A DNA stretch of 64,000 nt from Camelimonas fluminis (GCF_014656355.1 NZ_BNCG01000009.1:33127-97126); one strand, 5' to 3'; positions 53,502-62,613 are shown, numbered from the stretch's first letter. Translations and numbers: made by a program. Notes: generated by a model from the letters alone, not told the origin.

Positions 53502-55130
53502 TTATGCGCCCAGAATCATCGCCGCGCCCTTCTCGGCGATCATCATGGTCGGCGAATTGGTGTTGCCGGAGGTGATCGCCGGCATGGCGGAGGCGTCGAT
53601 GACGCGCAGGCCATCAACGCCGCGCACCCGCAACTGGCCGTCAAGCACCGCCATCCGGTCGTGATCGGCTCCCATCTTCGCCGTGCCGACCGGGTGGAAA
53701 ATCGTCGTGCCCACGTCGCCGGCGGCGCGGGCCAGCTCCTCGTCGCTCATCAGGCCGGCGCCGGGCATGTATTCTTCCGGCTGGAAACGGGCCATGGCCG
53801 GGGCCTGGACGATGCGGCGGGTCAGGCGAATGGAATCAACGGCGACGCGCACATCCGCCGGATCGCTGAGATAGCGCGGATCGATCGCGGGAGCGTCGGC
53901 GGCGCTGGCTGAACGCACATGCACCGAGCCGGAGCTGGCCGGGCGCAGATTGGCGACGCTGGCGGTGATGGCCGGGAAGGCGTGCAGCGGCTGGCCGAAC
54001 GAGTCCAGCGACAGCGGCTGCACGTGGAACTGGATGTTGGCCGTGGCGTGTTCCGGCGAGGAGCGGGTGAAGATCCCCAGTTGCGACGGGGCCATGGTCA
54101 GCGGGCCGGAGCGCAGCACGGCGTAATTCAGCGCCATCCCGGCCTTGCGCAGCCAGTTGCGGTAGTCGGCGTTGAGGGTGCGCACGCCCGACACCTTGTA
54201 GGTGGGGCGCAACTGCAGGTGATCCTGCAAGTTCTCGCCGACCCCCGGCAGATCGCGGATGACGGGAATGCCCAGCTCCGCCAGCCGCGCCCCCTGGCCG
54301 ACGCCAGACAGCTCCAGCAGTTGCGGCGAACCGATGGCGCCCGCGGACAGGATGACTTCGCCACGGGTGGACGAGACGAAGCTGCGGCCGTCGCGACGCC
54401 ATTGCACGCCGACGGCGCGGCCATCCGCGATAACGACCCGCTCGACAATGACGCCGGTTTCCAGGCGCAGGTTGGGACGCCCGAGGGCAGGCTTCAGGAA
54501 ACCGCGCGCCGCGCTCCAGCGCCGGCCGCGTTTCTGGTTGACCTGGAAATACGACGAGCCTTCATTGTCGCCCCGATTGAAGTCGTCGACCTTGGGAATG
54601 CCGACCTGTTCCGCCGCCTCGCGAAAAGCGTCGAGCACCTCCCAGCGCACGCGGGGGTATTCCACCCGCCATTCGCCGCCGGCGCGCTGCAGGTCGTTCG
54701 ACGGCGCCATGTGATCCTGCATGCGCAGGAAGTGCGGCAGCACGTCCTCCCAACCCCAGCCGGCAAGGCCGCGCTGGCGCCAGCCGTCGTAATCCGCCGC
54801 CTGGCCGCGCATGTAGATCATGGCGTTGATGGCCGAGGAGCCGCCGATCACCTTGCCGCGCGGATAGTTGAGAACCCGGCCGTTCAGCCCGGACTGCGGC
54901 TCGGTGCGGAACATCCAGTCCGAACGCGGATTGCCGATGGCGAACAGGTAGCCGACGGGAATGTGGAACCAGATCCAGTTGTCGCGGCCGCCCGCCTCCA
55001 GCACCAGCACGCGATTGCGCGGATCGGCCGACAGCCGGTTGGCGAGCACGCAGCCTGCCGAGCCGGCGCCGACAATGATGTAGTCGAACTCACCCAGGCC
55101 GGCGTCATCCGGTCGCGTCTGCGCGTCCAT
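53502..55130 (-). CDS. GMC-family FAD oxidoreductase (choline-dehydrogenase-like)
   Basis: A 542-residue glucose-methanol-choline oxidoreductase. The FAD-binding motif GAGSAGCVLANRL starts at residue 21. VIGGSSAINAMIYMRG is the family's first signature and GAIGSPQLLELSGVG the second. The C-terminal FHPVGTAKMG and SGNTNSPTMMIAEK hold the catalytic His and Asn. ATG 55130 is preceded by GGAGGAACTGGAGC. The frame stays open a further 2.1 kb upstream, but this is antisense to the ABC-like gene. The alcohol substrate is unknown; choline, aliphatic alcohols and polyethylene glycols are options. Confidence 0.93.
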   Translation of the reverse strand: MDAQTRPDDAGLGEFDYIIVGAGSAGCVLANRLSADPRNRVLVLEAGGRDNWIWFHIPVGYLFAIGNPRSDWMFRTEPQSGLNGRVLNYPRGKVIGGSSAINAMIYMRGQAADYDGWRQRGLAGWGWEDVLPHFLRMQDHMAPSNDLQRAGGEWRVEYPRVRWEVLDAFREAAEQVGIPKVDDFNRGDNEGSSYFQVNQKRGRRWSAARGFLKPALGRPNLRLETGVIVERVVIADGRAVGVQWRRDGRSFVSSTRGEVILSAGAIGSPQLLELSGVGQGARLAELGIPVIRDLPGVGENLQDHLQLRPTYKVSGVRTLNADYRNWLRKAGMALNYAVLRSGPLTMAPSQLGIFTRSSPEHATANIQFHVQPLSLDSFGQPLHAFPAITASVANLRPASSGSVHVRSASAADAPAIDPRYLSDPADVRVAVDSIRLTRRIVQAPAMARFQPEEYMPGAGLMSDEELARAAGDVGTTIFHPVGTAKMGADHDRMAVLDGQLRVRGVDGLRVIDASAMPAITSGNTNSPTMMIAEKGAAMILGA

Positions 55131-55264
55131 GCTCCAGTTCCTCCCGCGCCTTTTTCCCCGGCGCCTGGTTTGCAGATTGCCGCAAGCCCCGCCCGGATCG
55201 GGCGGAGGCTGGGCCATTGCAGAGATCCCCGATATAAGCGCAGGGTTGGCGTCAGGGCAAAGTT

Positions 55265-55318
55265 CGATCAAGCTGAAACGGCGCACTGCTCCAGTTTTTT
55301 GATCTGACGCATTTTCCA
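55265..55318. repeat. dispersed intergenic element fragment (copy G)
   Basis: CGATCAAGCTGAAACGGCGC and CTGCTCCAGTTTTTTGATCT then GACGCATTTT. It matches parts of 47507-47540 (CTGCTCCAGTTCT) and of 47645-47660 (ATCTGACGCATTTT). Confidence 0.55.
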
Positions 55319-55360
55319 GTGCAACCGCGCTCCCACCCGGCTGCAAAACGCCATCGCCGG

Positions 55361-55388
55361 CAAGGCGAAACGTGCAAGGCGAAACGTG
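55361..55388. repeat. 14-bp perfect tandem duplication
   Basis: CAAGGCGAAACGTG occurs twice in direct tandem, 75 bp before the ABC-like gene. Confidence 0.85.
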
Positions 55389-55463
55389 ACCAGGGTCCTG
55401 CCCTGAACCTTCGCTCCCGAGGCTTTCGCGTATGGGGCCCATGTCCCTGGAGTTGGACGGTCG

Positions 55464-58031
55464 ATGGAACGAAATCCGATCCGTTTTGTCTGGCAGAACA
55501 GCCGCCTGCTGCATCTGGTCGCCCTGCTGGCCCTGCTGGTCATGGCGCCCGTGAACTGGCTGTTGCTCGAGCTGCCGCGGATTCTCGTCGACGACGCCGT
55601 GCTGGGTCTCGCCTTCCGCGACAGGACCGTCGCCAGTTTCCTTCCGCTCGCCATCCCGTTGCCCGAGCGGATGTTCCAGAGCGGATGGCGGCTGTTCCAG
55701 GGGCTGGCGCTGGAGCGCAACGCCTATTTCCTCGCCGGGTGCATCGCGGTTCTCGGCCTGCTGGCGCTCCGCAGCCTGCTGATATCCATGGTCGCGGCGC
55801 TGCGCAGCATCATCGCGCGGCGCCTCGCCAGCCTGCTCCGGCTGCGCCTGTTTCGCCGCATCGCCGGCTCGCGCGGCATGACCCATGACGACGCCGATGA
55901 CGTCGCCCAGCTTTCTGGGGGCGGACTGTCGGCGATCGCCTGGTTCTTTGGCGACGCCATCATCGTGCCCACCATGGCGCTGAGCCAGCTTGCCATCGTG
56001 CTGGCGTTCGGCGTCCACGTCGGCGTGCATTCCGGCGCCATGCTGCTGGGGCTGACCATCGCCAATGTCATCGTCATCCTGTGGGTCGCCCGCGCCGAAG
56101 CCCGGCTCGCCGATGAGGCGCGCCGCCGCGAACGGACAATGACCCGGGCCGCGCGCGGCGCCGCCAGCCGCGCCGTCGCCATTCAGTTGCATGGCGCCTT
56201 TGGCGTCGAGGAGGGCTACTTCCGCAGCCTGCTGACGCGGCTCGACGCCCTGTGGCGCCCGCTGGCCCGCAAGGTCTCCCTCGCCTCCGCCGCCCGCGCC
56301 TTTCTGCGCGAATGCGGCCCGCTGCTGATGATCACCTGGGGCTGCTGGTGGGTGATGCAGGGACGCCTGACCCTCGGCGGCATGGTCTCCCTGGTGTTCG
56401 CCTCGGTGCTGCTGCAACGACCTGTCAACGCTCTGGTCGCCTGGCGGCGGGAGCGGGAGCGGGCGCGCGCCGTGCTTGGCGACATCGCCCGCGCCAACGG
56501 CTCGCTGGCCGCGCGGCGGCCCCGCGAGGCGCTGCCCATCACCAGCGGGACGCTGGCCGCCCCGTTGACCGCTGAAGGCGTGGCGGCGTTCGACCCGGCC
56601 AGCGGGCTGCGGGTCTCGGGGGTCTCGCTCAGCGTTCCGCTTCCCGCCCACGTCGCGCTGGTGGGCGAACCCGGCTCCGGCGCGGAGGTGTTCGCTGGCC
56701 TGCTCGGCGGCGCCTTCGACGCCACCGCCGGCTCCATCCGTATTGGCGAGCGGCCATTGCAGAGCATCGCCGGCCCGACCCGCCCCAAATTCATCGCCTA
56801 TGCCGGCGGCGCCCCGATCGTGCTGACCGGCACCGTGCTCGAAAATCTGCAATATGGCTGCGCGGAATGGGGCGATGACCGCGGCCTGGTGCATGGGCCA
56901 GACCGCGCGACGCTGGAGGAGGTCATCCGCGTCGCGGGCCTCGACGACGCGGTGTACGCGCTGGGTCTCGCAGCGACCGTGGAGAATGGCGCCGACCCGC
57001 AGATCGCGGCCCGCGTCGTCGCGGCCCGCAGCGCTGTCCGCGACGAGCTTGAACGGGCTGATGCAGCGGCCCTTGTCGATCCCTTCGATCCCGCCGCCTA
57101 CAACATGCACGCCACGGTGGCGGAAAACCTGATGTTCGGTCTGCCGGTGGGCGACACGTTCGGCGAGTCGAACCTCGCCAGCCATCCGTTCGTCCGGGCG
57201 GTTCTCGCCGCCGAGGATCTGGGACGGCCCCTGGAGCAAATGGGCCTCGCCGTGGCCCGCAGCATGCTGGAAATGTTCGAGGGCGTGCCGGAGGGGCACC
57301 CGCTGTTCCGGCAGTTTTCATTCTTCCACTACGGCGAACGCGGCGCCTACGAGGAGTTGCTCGACCGCCACGCCGGCGACCGGCGACCGCGCGGCGCGGC
57401 CGCCGCGCGTGACCGGGACCTGCTGGTCAACCTCGCCTTCCGTTACGTGGAATCCCGGCACCGCCTCGGCCTGCTCGACGACAGCCTCAAACAGCGCATC
57501 GTGCAGGCGCGCCCGGTGTTTCGCGAGCTGTTGCCGCGCAGCCTGGAGTCCGCTGTCGCGTTCTACGATCCGGATGAGGTCTGCCGGGCCGCCAGCCTCG
57601 CCGACAACCTGCTGTTCGGCCGCGTCGCCCACCATATCGCGGGGGCCGAGGAGAAGATCCAGGGCGTCATCGCGGCGACCCTGAAGCAGGCGGGGCTGGA
57701 TGATCTGGTGATCAGCTCCGGCCTTTCCTCCCGCATCAGCGCCGAGGACATGCGCGCCATGGCCGGCCGCGAGAACCAGCTGGACCTGGCGCGTTGCCTG
57801 GCCCGCCGGCCTGACATGCTGGTTGCTGTCGGCGTCACCGAAAATCTCTCCCCCTCGCAAACCCTCGCGCTGTTGAACCGTCTGCGCGTATGGCTTGACG
57901 GACGCAGCCTGTTCATCACCATGCGCGACGAAGAACTGGCGGAAGACATGCGCGCCGTACCGTTCGCCCGGGGCGGCCTCGCGCGCTCCGGCGCCGTGAC
58001 CGGAGTGGACAATGGAGAAAATCTGGCATGA
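55464..58031 (+). CDS. ABC-exporter-like membrane protein with degenerate ATPase
   Basis: An 855-residue protein shaped like a type I ABC exporter. Helices lie near 15-37, 88-112, 155-185, 188-208 and 285-315. The nucleotide-binding part starts near 382. Its motifs are recognisable but changed: Walker A GEPGSGAE (401-408; no Lys, no Thr/Ser), Q-loop position IAYAGGAP, signature AMAGREN (765-771), Walker B followed by VAVGVT rather than DE, and Arg where the H-loop His belongs (ITMRDEE). Between Walker A and signature lie about 290 extra residues with three ENLxxG-type repeats (460, 554, 714). ATP hydrolysis is unlikely. Role unknown; followed 62 bp on by an MBL-fold gene. Confidence 0.8.
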   Translation: MERNPIRFVWQNSRLLHLVALLALLVMAPVNWLLLELPRILVDDAVLGLAFRDRTVASFLPLAIPLPERMFQSGWRLFQGLALERNAYFLAGCIAVLGLLALRSLLISMVAALRSIIARRLASLLRLRLFRRIAGSRGMTHDDADDVAQLSGGGLSAIAWFFGDAIIVPTMALSQLAIVLAFGVHVGVHSGAMLLGLTIANVIVILWVARAEARLADEARRRERTMTRAARGAASRAVAIQLHGAFGVEEGYFRSLLTRLDALWRPLARKVSLASAARAFLRECGPLLMITWGCWWVMQGRLTLGGMVSLVFASVLLQRPVNALVAWRRERERARAVLGDIARANGSLAARRPREALPITSGTLAAPLTAEGVAAFDPASGLRVSGVSLSVPLPAHVALVGEPGSGAEVFAGLLGGAFDATAGSIRIGERPLQSIAGPTRPKFIAYAGGAPIVLTGTVLENLQYGCAEWGDDRGLVHGPDRATLEEVIRVAGLDDAVYALGLAATVENGADPQIAARVVAARSAVRDELERADAAALVDPFDPAAYNMHATVAENLMFGLPVGDTFGESNLASHPFVRAVLAAEDLGRPLEQMGLAVARSMLEMFEGVPEGHPLFRQFSFFHYGERGAYEELLDRHAGDRRPRGAAAARDRDLLVNLAFRYVESRHRLGLLDDSLKQRIVQARPVFRELLPRSLESAVAFYDPDEVCRAASLADNLLFGRVAHHIAGAEEKIQGVIAATLKQAGLDDLVISSGLSSRISAEDMRAMAGRENQLDLARCLARRPDMLVAVGVTENLSPSQTLALLNRLRVWLDGRSLFITMRDEELAEDMRAVPFARGGLARSGAVTGVDNGENLA

Positions 58032-58093
58032 ACGATCTGGAGCGCCGCGTGCGCCAGCACACATTGGCCTGCGCGCCGCGTCAATAAATTGAC

Positions 58094-58963
58094 ATGATGG
58101 CTGCTGTGACAAACACGAATGCGGGCAACGGTTTGTCCGTGCGCTTCTGGGGCGTGCGCGGGTCTCATCCCGTGTGCGGTCCGCGCTTCTCCCATTATGG
58201 CGGCAACACGCCATGCGTTGAGGTCACCGTCGGCGGGCAACGGTTCATCGTTGACGCCGGCGCCGGCGTCATCGAGCTGGGCCAGGCGCTATGCCGCGAC
58301 GTCGGATGCGCCAGCAGCTTTCCAGCCGATATCCATCTGCTCCTCAGCCACCTGCATCACGACCACATTTCCGGGCTGCCGTTTTTCAAACCGGCGCTAC
58401 GGGCCGACAGCGTCATCCACACCTGGTGCGGCAACCTCGACGGAGCCAGCGCCGCCGCCGCCATCGACGGGATGTACCGGCCGCCGCTGTTCCCGATAAC
58501 CCTGGATCTGTTGCCGGCGACCTTCGCGCACCATGGCTTCCGCGCCGGGGAAACCCTCGATATCGCTGGACGCCAGATCCGCACCTGTCCCCTCAACCAC
58601 CCCTCCGGCGCCACGGGCTACCGTTTCGACCACAATGGCCGGGCCATCTGCTACATCAGCGACATCGAACACGACGCCAGCGGGCCGCCGCCCGAGCTGA
58701 AAGCCTTTGTCGCCGGCGCTGACCTGGTGATCTATGATTCCATGTTCCTCGAAGAGGAATATTGCCGCTGCATTGGCTGGGGTCACTCCACCTGGCGCGA
58801 AGGCGTGCGCCTGTGCCGCGAAGGCGGCGCCAAAGCAATGGCGATGTTCCACCTGCATCCGGACCGCGACGACGACGTCCACCGAAGCATCGAGCAGGAA
58901 CTGGCGCTGGCGCTGCCCGGCTCATTCGTGGCGCGCGAAGGCCTCACCGTCACATTCGACTGA
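58094..58963 (+). CDS. MBL-fold metal-dependent hydrolase
   Basis: A 289-residue metallo-beta-lactamase-fold protein of the phosphodiesterase-like branch. VRFWGVRGSHPVCGP and HYGGNTPCVEV are the family N-terminus; HLHHDH (86-91) binds metal. GYRFDHNGRAICYISDIEHD and DLVIYDSMFLEEEY complete the site, and WGHSTWREGVRLCREGGAKA the C-terminal histidine region. Start is uncertain: ATG 58094 or 58097, or GTG 58106. Downstream of the ABC-like gene by 62 bp, likely co-transcribed. Relatives cleave cyclic nucleotides or phosphodiesters; the substrate here is unknown. Confidence 0.85.
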   Translation: MMAAVTNTNAGNGLSVRFWGVRGSHPVCGPRFSHYGGNTPCVEVTVGGQRFIVDAGAGVIELGQALCRDVGCASSFPADIHLLLSHLHHDHISGLPFFKPALRADSVIHTWCGNLDGASAAAAIDGMYRPPLFPITLDLLPATFAHHGFRAGETLDIAGRQIRTCPLNHPSGATGYRFDHNGRAICYISDIEHDASGPPPELKAFVAGADLVIYDSMFLEEEYCRCIGWGHSTWREGVRLCREGGAKAMAMFHLHPDRDDDVHRSIEQELALALPGSFVAREGLTVTFD

Positions 58964-59460
58964 ATGCAGGTTCGACCGGATGGTCGCCAGGGACCCATTC
59001 CGTGAGCCCGGCCGTTGCCGCAACGCCGGGGCGCCAGAGCATTCTTGAAGAAAGCGGAGCCCGCCTTTCGCGAAGAACATTGCGGGCTCGCAAATCGACG
59101 GAACGCGCTCAGGGATCACTTGCGCGGACGTTTCCCTGGCTGCCGGGATTCGCCAACAGACGGACTTTCCGCATCATCCAGGGCGCAATACAGGCGATTG
59201 CAGCGCTGGACGCGGACCATTTGCGGGCGGTTTCGTGGCGCGCCAGCCGCACGGACAGGCGCGTGGGCGCGCCGTCGCTTTCTCAAAGCCCCGGATTTCT
59301 CAAAGCTTCGGGTTGCCGCAATACGCTGAAGCGTGTTTTCCAGCGGCGTGGACGCCATTTCGCGTGAGGAACGCGTCGGCTAAAAAGACATGGTGAACGT
59401 CCGGTTCAGCATGAGCGGATTTTGCTGCAGCGCATCGCGCCTTCTTCCTGGAGAATCGGC
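58964..59460. other. spacer with repeat fragment
   Basis: No gene is accepted in 497 bases. One dispersed-repeat variant lies at 59033-59085. Remaining open frames are not recognisable proteins. Confidence 0.45.
59033..59085. repeat. dispersed palindromic intergenic element (copy H, diverged)
   Basis: CCAGAGCATTCTTGAAGAAA then GCGGAGCCCGCCTTTCGCGA then AGAACATT. Same layout as the copy at 31064 (CCAGAGCATTTTCGGGAAAA, GTGGCGCCCAC, TTTCGTGAAGAAAATG) with several changes. Confidence 0.55.
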
Positions 59461-60474
59461 TTGCTTCCCCTTCTGGCCGCCCTGTTTGCCGCCGCCATCG
59501 CCGCCGGCGTCCTGGTGATCGTTCTGCAGCCGCTGCTGCAACGCTACGCGCTGGCCCGCCCCAACGCCCGCTCCAGCCACCGGACGCCCACGCCGCAGGG
59601 CGGCGGCATCGCCGTGCTCGGCGGCTGTTTCATCGCCCTGGCGCTGGCGGCGGCCATGGCCTGGCTACCGCCGGGTTCCCGCGAAAGCGCCGGATGGCTC
59701 GCGCTGGCGGCGGCGCTGATCGGCCTGATCGGCGCCGTCGATGACATCCGTCCGCTGCCCGTCGCGCCGCGCCTTGCGGGCCAGGCGCTCACCATTTGGC
59801 TGGCGCTGTGGGCGGTAGGCGACGGCGCCCGGCTGACGCCCGACCTGCCGCTGGCCGTGGAGCGCGCCTTTGAGGTCTTCGCTGGCCTGTGGTTCGTCAA
59901 TCTCACCAATTTCATGGATGGACTGGACTGGCTGACCGTCGCCGGCGTCACGCCCATGTTGCTCGCCCTGTCGCTGTTTGGCGCCCTGGCTGGCGCGGGC
60001 GGCGCCCAGGCGACGCTTCTCGCGGTGGTCGCGGCGGCGCTGTGTGGCGGCATGCTGGGTTTTGCCCCGTTCAACCTGCCGCCGGCGCGACTGTTTCTCG
60101 GCGACGTCGGCTCGCTGGCGATTGGCCTGATCGTCGCGTGGCTGCTGTTTTTGCTGGCTTCGGGCGGCGCGCTGGTCCCGGCCCTGCTGTTGCCCATGTA
60201 CTATTGCGCCGACGCCACCATCACCCTGTGCCGCCGACTGGCGCGGGGCGAACGGGTGTGGGAGGCGCATCGCCAGCACTTTTACCAGCAGGCGGCGGAC
60301 CGGGGCTGGACGGCGTTGCGCGTTGTCAGCCACGTCGCCGTCGCCAACGTGGCGCTCGCTGGCCTCGCCGCGCTGGCGCTGTTCGCGGATGGGCTGTGGG
60401 CCCAGCTTGGTCTGCTGGCCTGCGGCGCGGGCGTCACGGCCCTGCTGCTGGCGCGGCTTGGCGGCCGGCTGTAA
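59461..60474 (+). CDS. MraY/WecA-type polyprenyl-phosphate glycosyl-1-phosphate transferase
   Basis: A 337-residue membrane transferase of glycosyltransferase family 4, moving a sugar-1-phosphate to a lipid carrier to start polysaccharide synthesis. TTG 59461 is chosen because GGAG lies seven bases upstream; TTG 59422 in frame is weaker. About ten helices. Catalytic elements: HRTPTPQGGGIAVLGG, VDDIRPLPVAPRL, NLTNFMDGLDWL, LFLGDVGSLAIG and the HRQHFYQ loop (HHxY type). Resembles WecA/TagO-like proteins more than MraY because of the shorter loops. No other polysaccharide genes are in the window. Confidence 0.9.
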   Translation: MLPLLAALFAAAIAAGVLVIVLQPLLQRYALARPNARSSHRTPTPQGGGIAVLGGCFIALALAAAMAWLPPGSRESAGWLALAAALIGLIGAVDDIRPLPVAPRLAGQALTIWLALWAVGDGARLTPDLPLAVERAFEVFAGLWFVNLTNFMDGLDWLTVAGVTPMLLALSLFGALAGAGGAQATLLAVVAAALCGGMLGFAPFNLPPARLFLGDVGSLAIGLIVAWLLFLLASGGALVPALLLPMYYCADATITLCRRLARGERVWEAHRQHFYQQAADRGWTALRVVSHVAVANVALAGLAALALFADGLWAQLGLLACGAGVTALLLARLGGRL

Positions 60475-60594
60475 CAGCGCCCGCCGTCAGATCCGGCGCT
60501 GACGGCGCTTCCAGGGGCTGTACGCCGCCGCGCATCGGTGAGAATGTCCGGCTTCCGCCCACGTTCAAGAACTGCCACGCCCCAGGAATTCGCC

Positions 60595-61740
60595 ATGCTC
60601 CGGCTGCGCCCGCCCCGTCTTGCGTCCTTCAGTCGCCGCAACCTGTTCGCCGCCGCCATCGGCGCGCTGTCCCTCGCCGTCGCCGGGACTGCGGGGCCGG
60701 TGCGCGGCGCCGATGAGCGCGTCGTCAACATCTACAACTGGTCGGACTACATCGACCCGGCGATGCTGAAGAAATTCACGGAAGAGACCGGCATCCGCGT
60801 CGTCTATGACACTTACGACAACAACGAGATCATCGAGAGCAAGCTGCTTGCCGGCAAATCCGGTTATGACGTGGTGGTTCCCACCGGGCCAACCGTGCAG
60901 CGGCTGATCCGCGCCGGCGTCCTGAAGGAGCTGGACAGAGCGGCGCTGCCCAATCTCAAACACGCCTGGCCGGAGATCGCCGCGCGTCTCGCCAATTATG
61001 ATCCAGGCAACCGCCACGCGGTGAACTATATGTGGGGCACGACGGGCCTCGGCGTGAACGTGGCGAAGGCGCGCGCGGCGCTGGGACCGGACGTGAAGCT
61101 GGACAGCCTCGACCTGCTGATGAAGCCTGAGCTGGCTGGCAAGCTGAAGTCCTGCGGGATCATGATTCTCGACGCGGCGGAAGACGTGCTGCCAGCAGTC
61201 CTGCGCTATGTGGGGCGTGATCCGGATTCGAAGGCGCCGGCCGACCTGCAGGCCGCCGCGGACGCCCTGGGCAAGGTGCGCGGCGACATTCGCAAGCTGC
61301 ACTCCTCCGAATACATCGCCGCCCTGGCCAACGGCGACATTTGCATGGCCTTTGGCTATTCCGGCGACATCCTTCAGGCGCGCCGCCGCGCCCAGGAGGC
61401 GAAGAACGGCGTTGAGGTGGCCTATGTGCTGCCCAGGGAGGGCGCGCAGATGTGGTTCGACAACTTCGCCATTCCCGTCGACGCCCCCCATTCGGCTGAG
61501 GCGCACGCCTTTATCAACTTCATGATGCGGCCTGACGTCGCGGCGGCGAACAGTAATTTCATTGCCTACGCCAGCGGCAATGGCGACGCCCGGGCCCTGG
61601 TGAAGCCGGCGTTGCTGAACGACCCCAACGTCTACCCGGATGCAGCCACCATGTCCCGTCTGTTCACCACCACGACCCCGGACGACCGCAGCCAGCGCGC
61701 CATCACCCGGTTGTGGACCCGGCTGCGCAGCGGCCGCTAG
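60595..61740 (+). CDS. polyamine-type ABC transporter substrate-binding protein
   Basis: A 381-residue periplasmic binding protein like PotD/PotF. ATG 60595 follows AGGA at eight bases; earlier in-frame ATGs lack conservation. A Tat-like signal (SRRNLFAAA) precedes the mature start near GADERVVNIYNWSDYIDPAM, the hallmark of putrescine/spermidine receptors. VVYDTYDNNEIIESKLLAGK and FGYSGDILQARRRAQE are further family elements. No permease or ATPase genes lie next to it, so it is an orphan or works with a distant transporter. Putrescine is the likeliest ligand. Confidence 0.9.
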   Translation: MLRLRPPRLASFSRRNLFAAAIGALSLAVAGTAGPVRGADERVVNIYNWSDYIDPAMLKKFTEETGIRVVYDTYDNNEIIESKLLAGKSGYDVVVPTGPTVQRLIRAGVLKELDRAALPNLKHAWPEIAARLANYDPGNRHAVNYMWGTTGLGVNVAKARAALGPDVKLDSLDLLMKPELAGKLKSCGIMILDAAEDVLPAVLRYVGRDPDSKAPADLQAAADALGKVRGDIRKLHSSEYIAALANGDICMAFGYSGDILQARRRAQEAKNGVEVAYVLPREGAQMWFDNFAIPVDAPHSAEAHAFINFMMRPDVAAANSNFIAYASGNGDARALVKPALLNDPNVYPDAATMSRLFTTTTPDDRSQRAITRLWTRLRSGR

Positions 61741-62031
61741 GGGGCCCGCTTCCCCGGACCCGCTGTCGCCTGCGCCTGGCGCGGACCGGCGATGCTTCCC
61801 GCGCATTTTTCCAGATGCGCAATGCAACGGATCTTGTCAGGATAAGGCTTGACCGTCGCGCATCCAGAATCAGCGCCAGCCGCCTTGCGCGGGTCCGTTG
61901 GCGCTCCCACATCACGCCCCGGCGAAGCGTCGTTCTGACGACGCAATCAGCCAGTGAGGCAATCCGTGGATTGACAGCACCGGGCGCCTTTACTAACGGG
62001 GACGCTCGCAATTTCCGAAAGAGAGTCTGCT

Positions 62032-62394
62032 GTGGCAAAGCCGGAACTCGGAACGAAGCGGGTCTGTCCGACCACGGGCCGCAAGTTCTATGATCTGAAC
62101 AAGGATCCTATCGTGTCGCCGTACACCGGCGAGGCGTTCCCGCGCTCGATGTTCGAGCCGCAGGCGAAGAACGCGCGCCCGGTGGAGGATGACGCCGACG
62201 ACGAAAGCGCCGATCCCGCGACCGTGTCCCTCGAAGAGGCCGACAGCGAGGAGGACGGCAAGATCGATGTGGACGTCGACGTGGATGTCGATGGCGACAG
62301 CGATGACGACGACGCCTTCCTCGAAGAAGAGGAAGATAACGACGACGTCGCCGGACTTATCGACAGCGACATCGACGACGACGAGGAAATCTGA
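62032..62394 (+). CDS. TIGR02300 family protein
   Basis: A 120-residue protein of the TIGR02300 family, restricted mainly to alphaproteobacteria, function unknown. GTG 62032 starts MAKPELGTKRVCPTTGRKFY; AGAGAG lies upstream. DLNKDPIVSPYTGEAFPRS completes the conserved domain, and its single Cys (CPTTG) resembles half of a zinc-binding knuckle. The last 65 residues are almost only Asp, Glu, Val and Ala, encoding the DVDVDVD-type acidic tail. Upstream of the tRNA-Ala genes. Confidence 0.9.
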   Translation: MAKPELGTKRVCPTTGRKFYDLNKDPIVSPYTGEAFPRSMFEPQAKNARPVEDDADDESADPATVSLEEADSEEDGKIDVDVDVDVDGDSDDDDAFLEEEEDNDDVAGLIDSDIDDDEEI

Positions 62395-62413
62395 GCAAAA
62401 GCGTTTTGAGCGC

Positions 62414-62442
62414 TTGTGCTCCGGAGGCGGTTTGACTATACC
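62414..62442 (+). promoter_or_regulatory. promoter of tRNA-Ala copy 1
   Basis: TTGTGC (62414-62419), 17-bp spacer, TATACC (62437-62442), 45 bp before the tRNA. The same -35 start, spacing and -10 precede copy 2, which supports the call. Confidence 0.65.
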
Positions 62443-62486
62443 GCCTCCATCCACGGCGACCGCCCCAAACGGCCGCCGGAAAAAGT

Positions 62487-62562
<76 letters not shown>

Positions 62563-62613
62563 ATCTCCTTCCGCCAGAAAATACGCGCAGGAGAGATCCC
62601 CGAAAGGGAGACG

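Larger units (their letters stand above)
55131..55463. other. divergent spacer with repeats
   Basis: No gene is seen in 333 bases between the GMC gene (minus) and the ABC-like gene (plus). It contains a repeat-element fragment and a 14-bp tandem duplication. Confidence 0.5.

Noticed and set aside
55131..57299. Open minus-strand frame extending the GMC gene to 1265 residues
   Set aside because: It is antisense to the ABC-like gene, low in complexity (Gln/Arg/Gly-rich), and the GMC start at 55130 has a good ribosome site and full family length.
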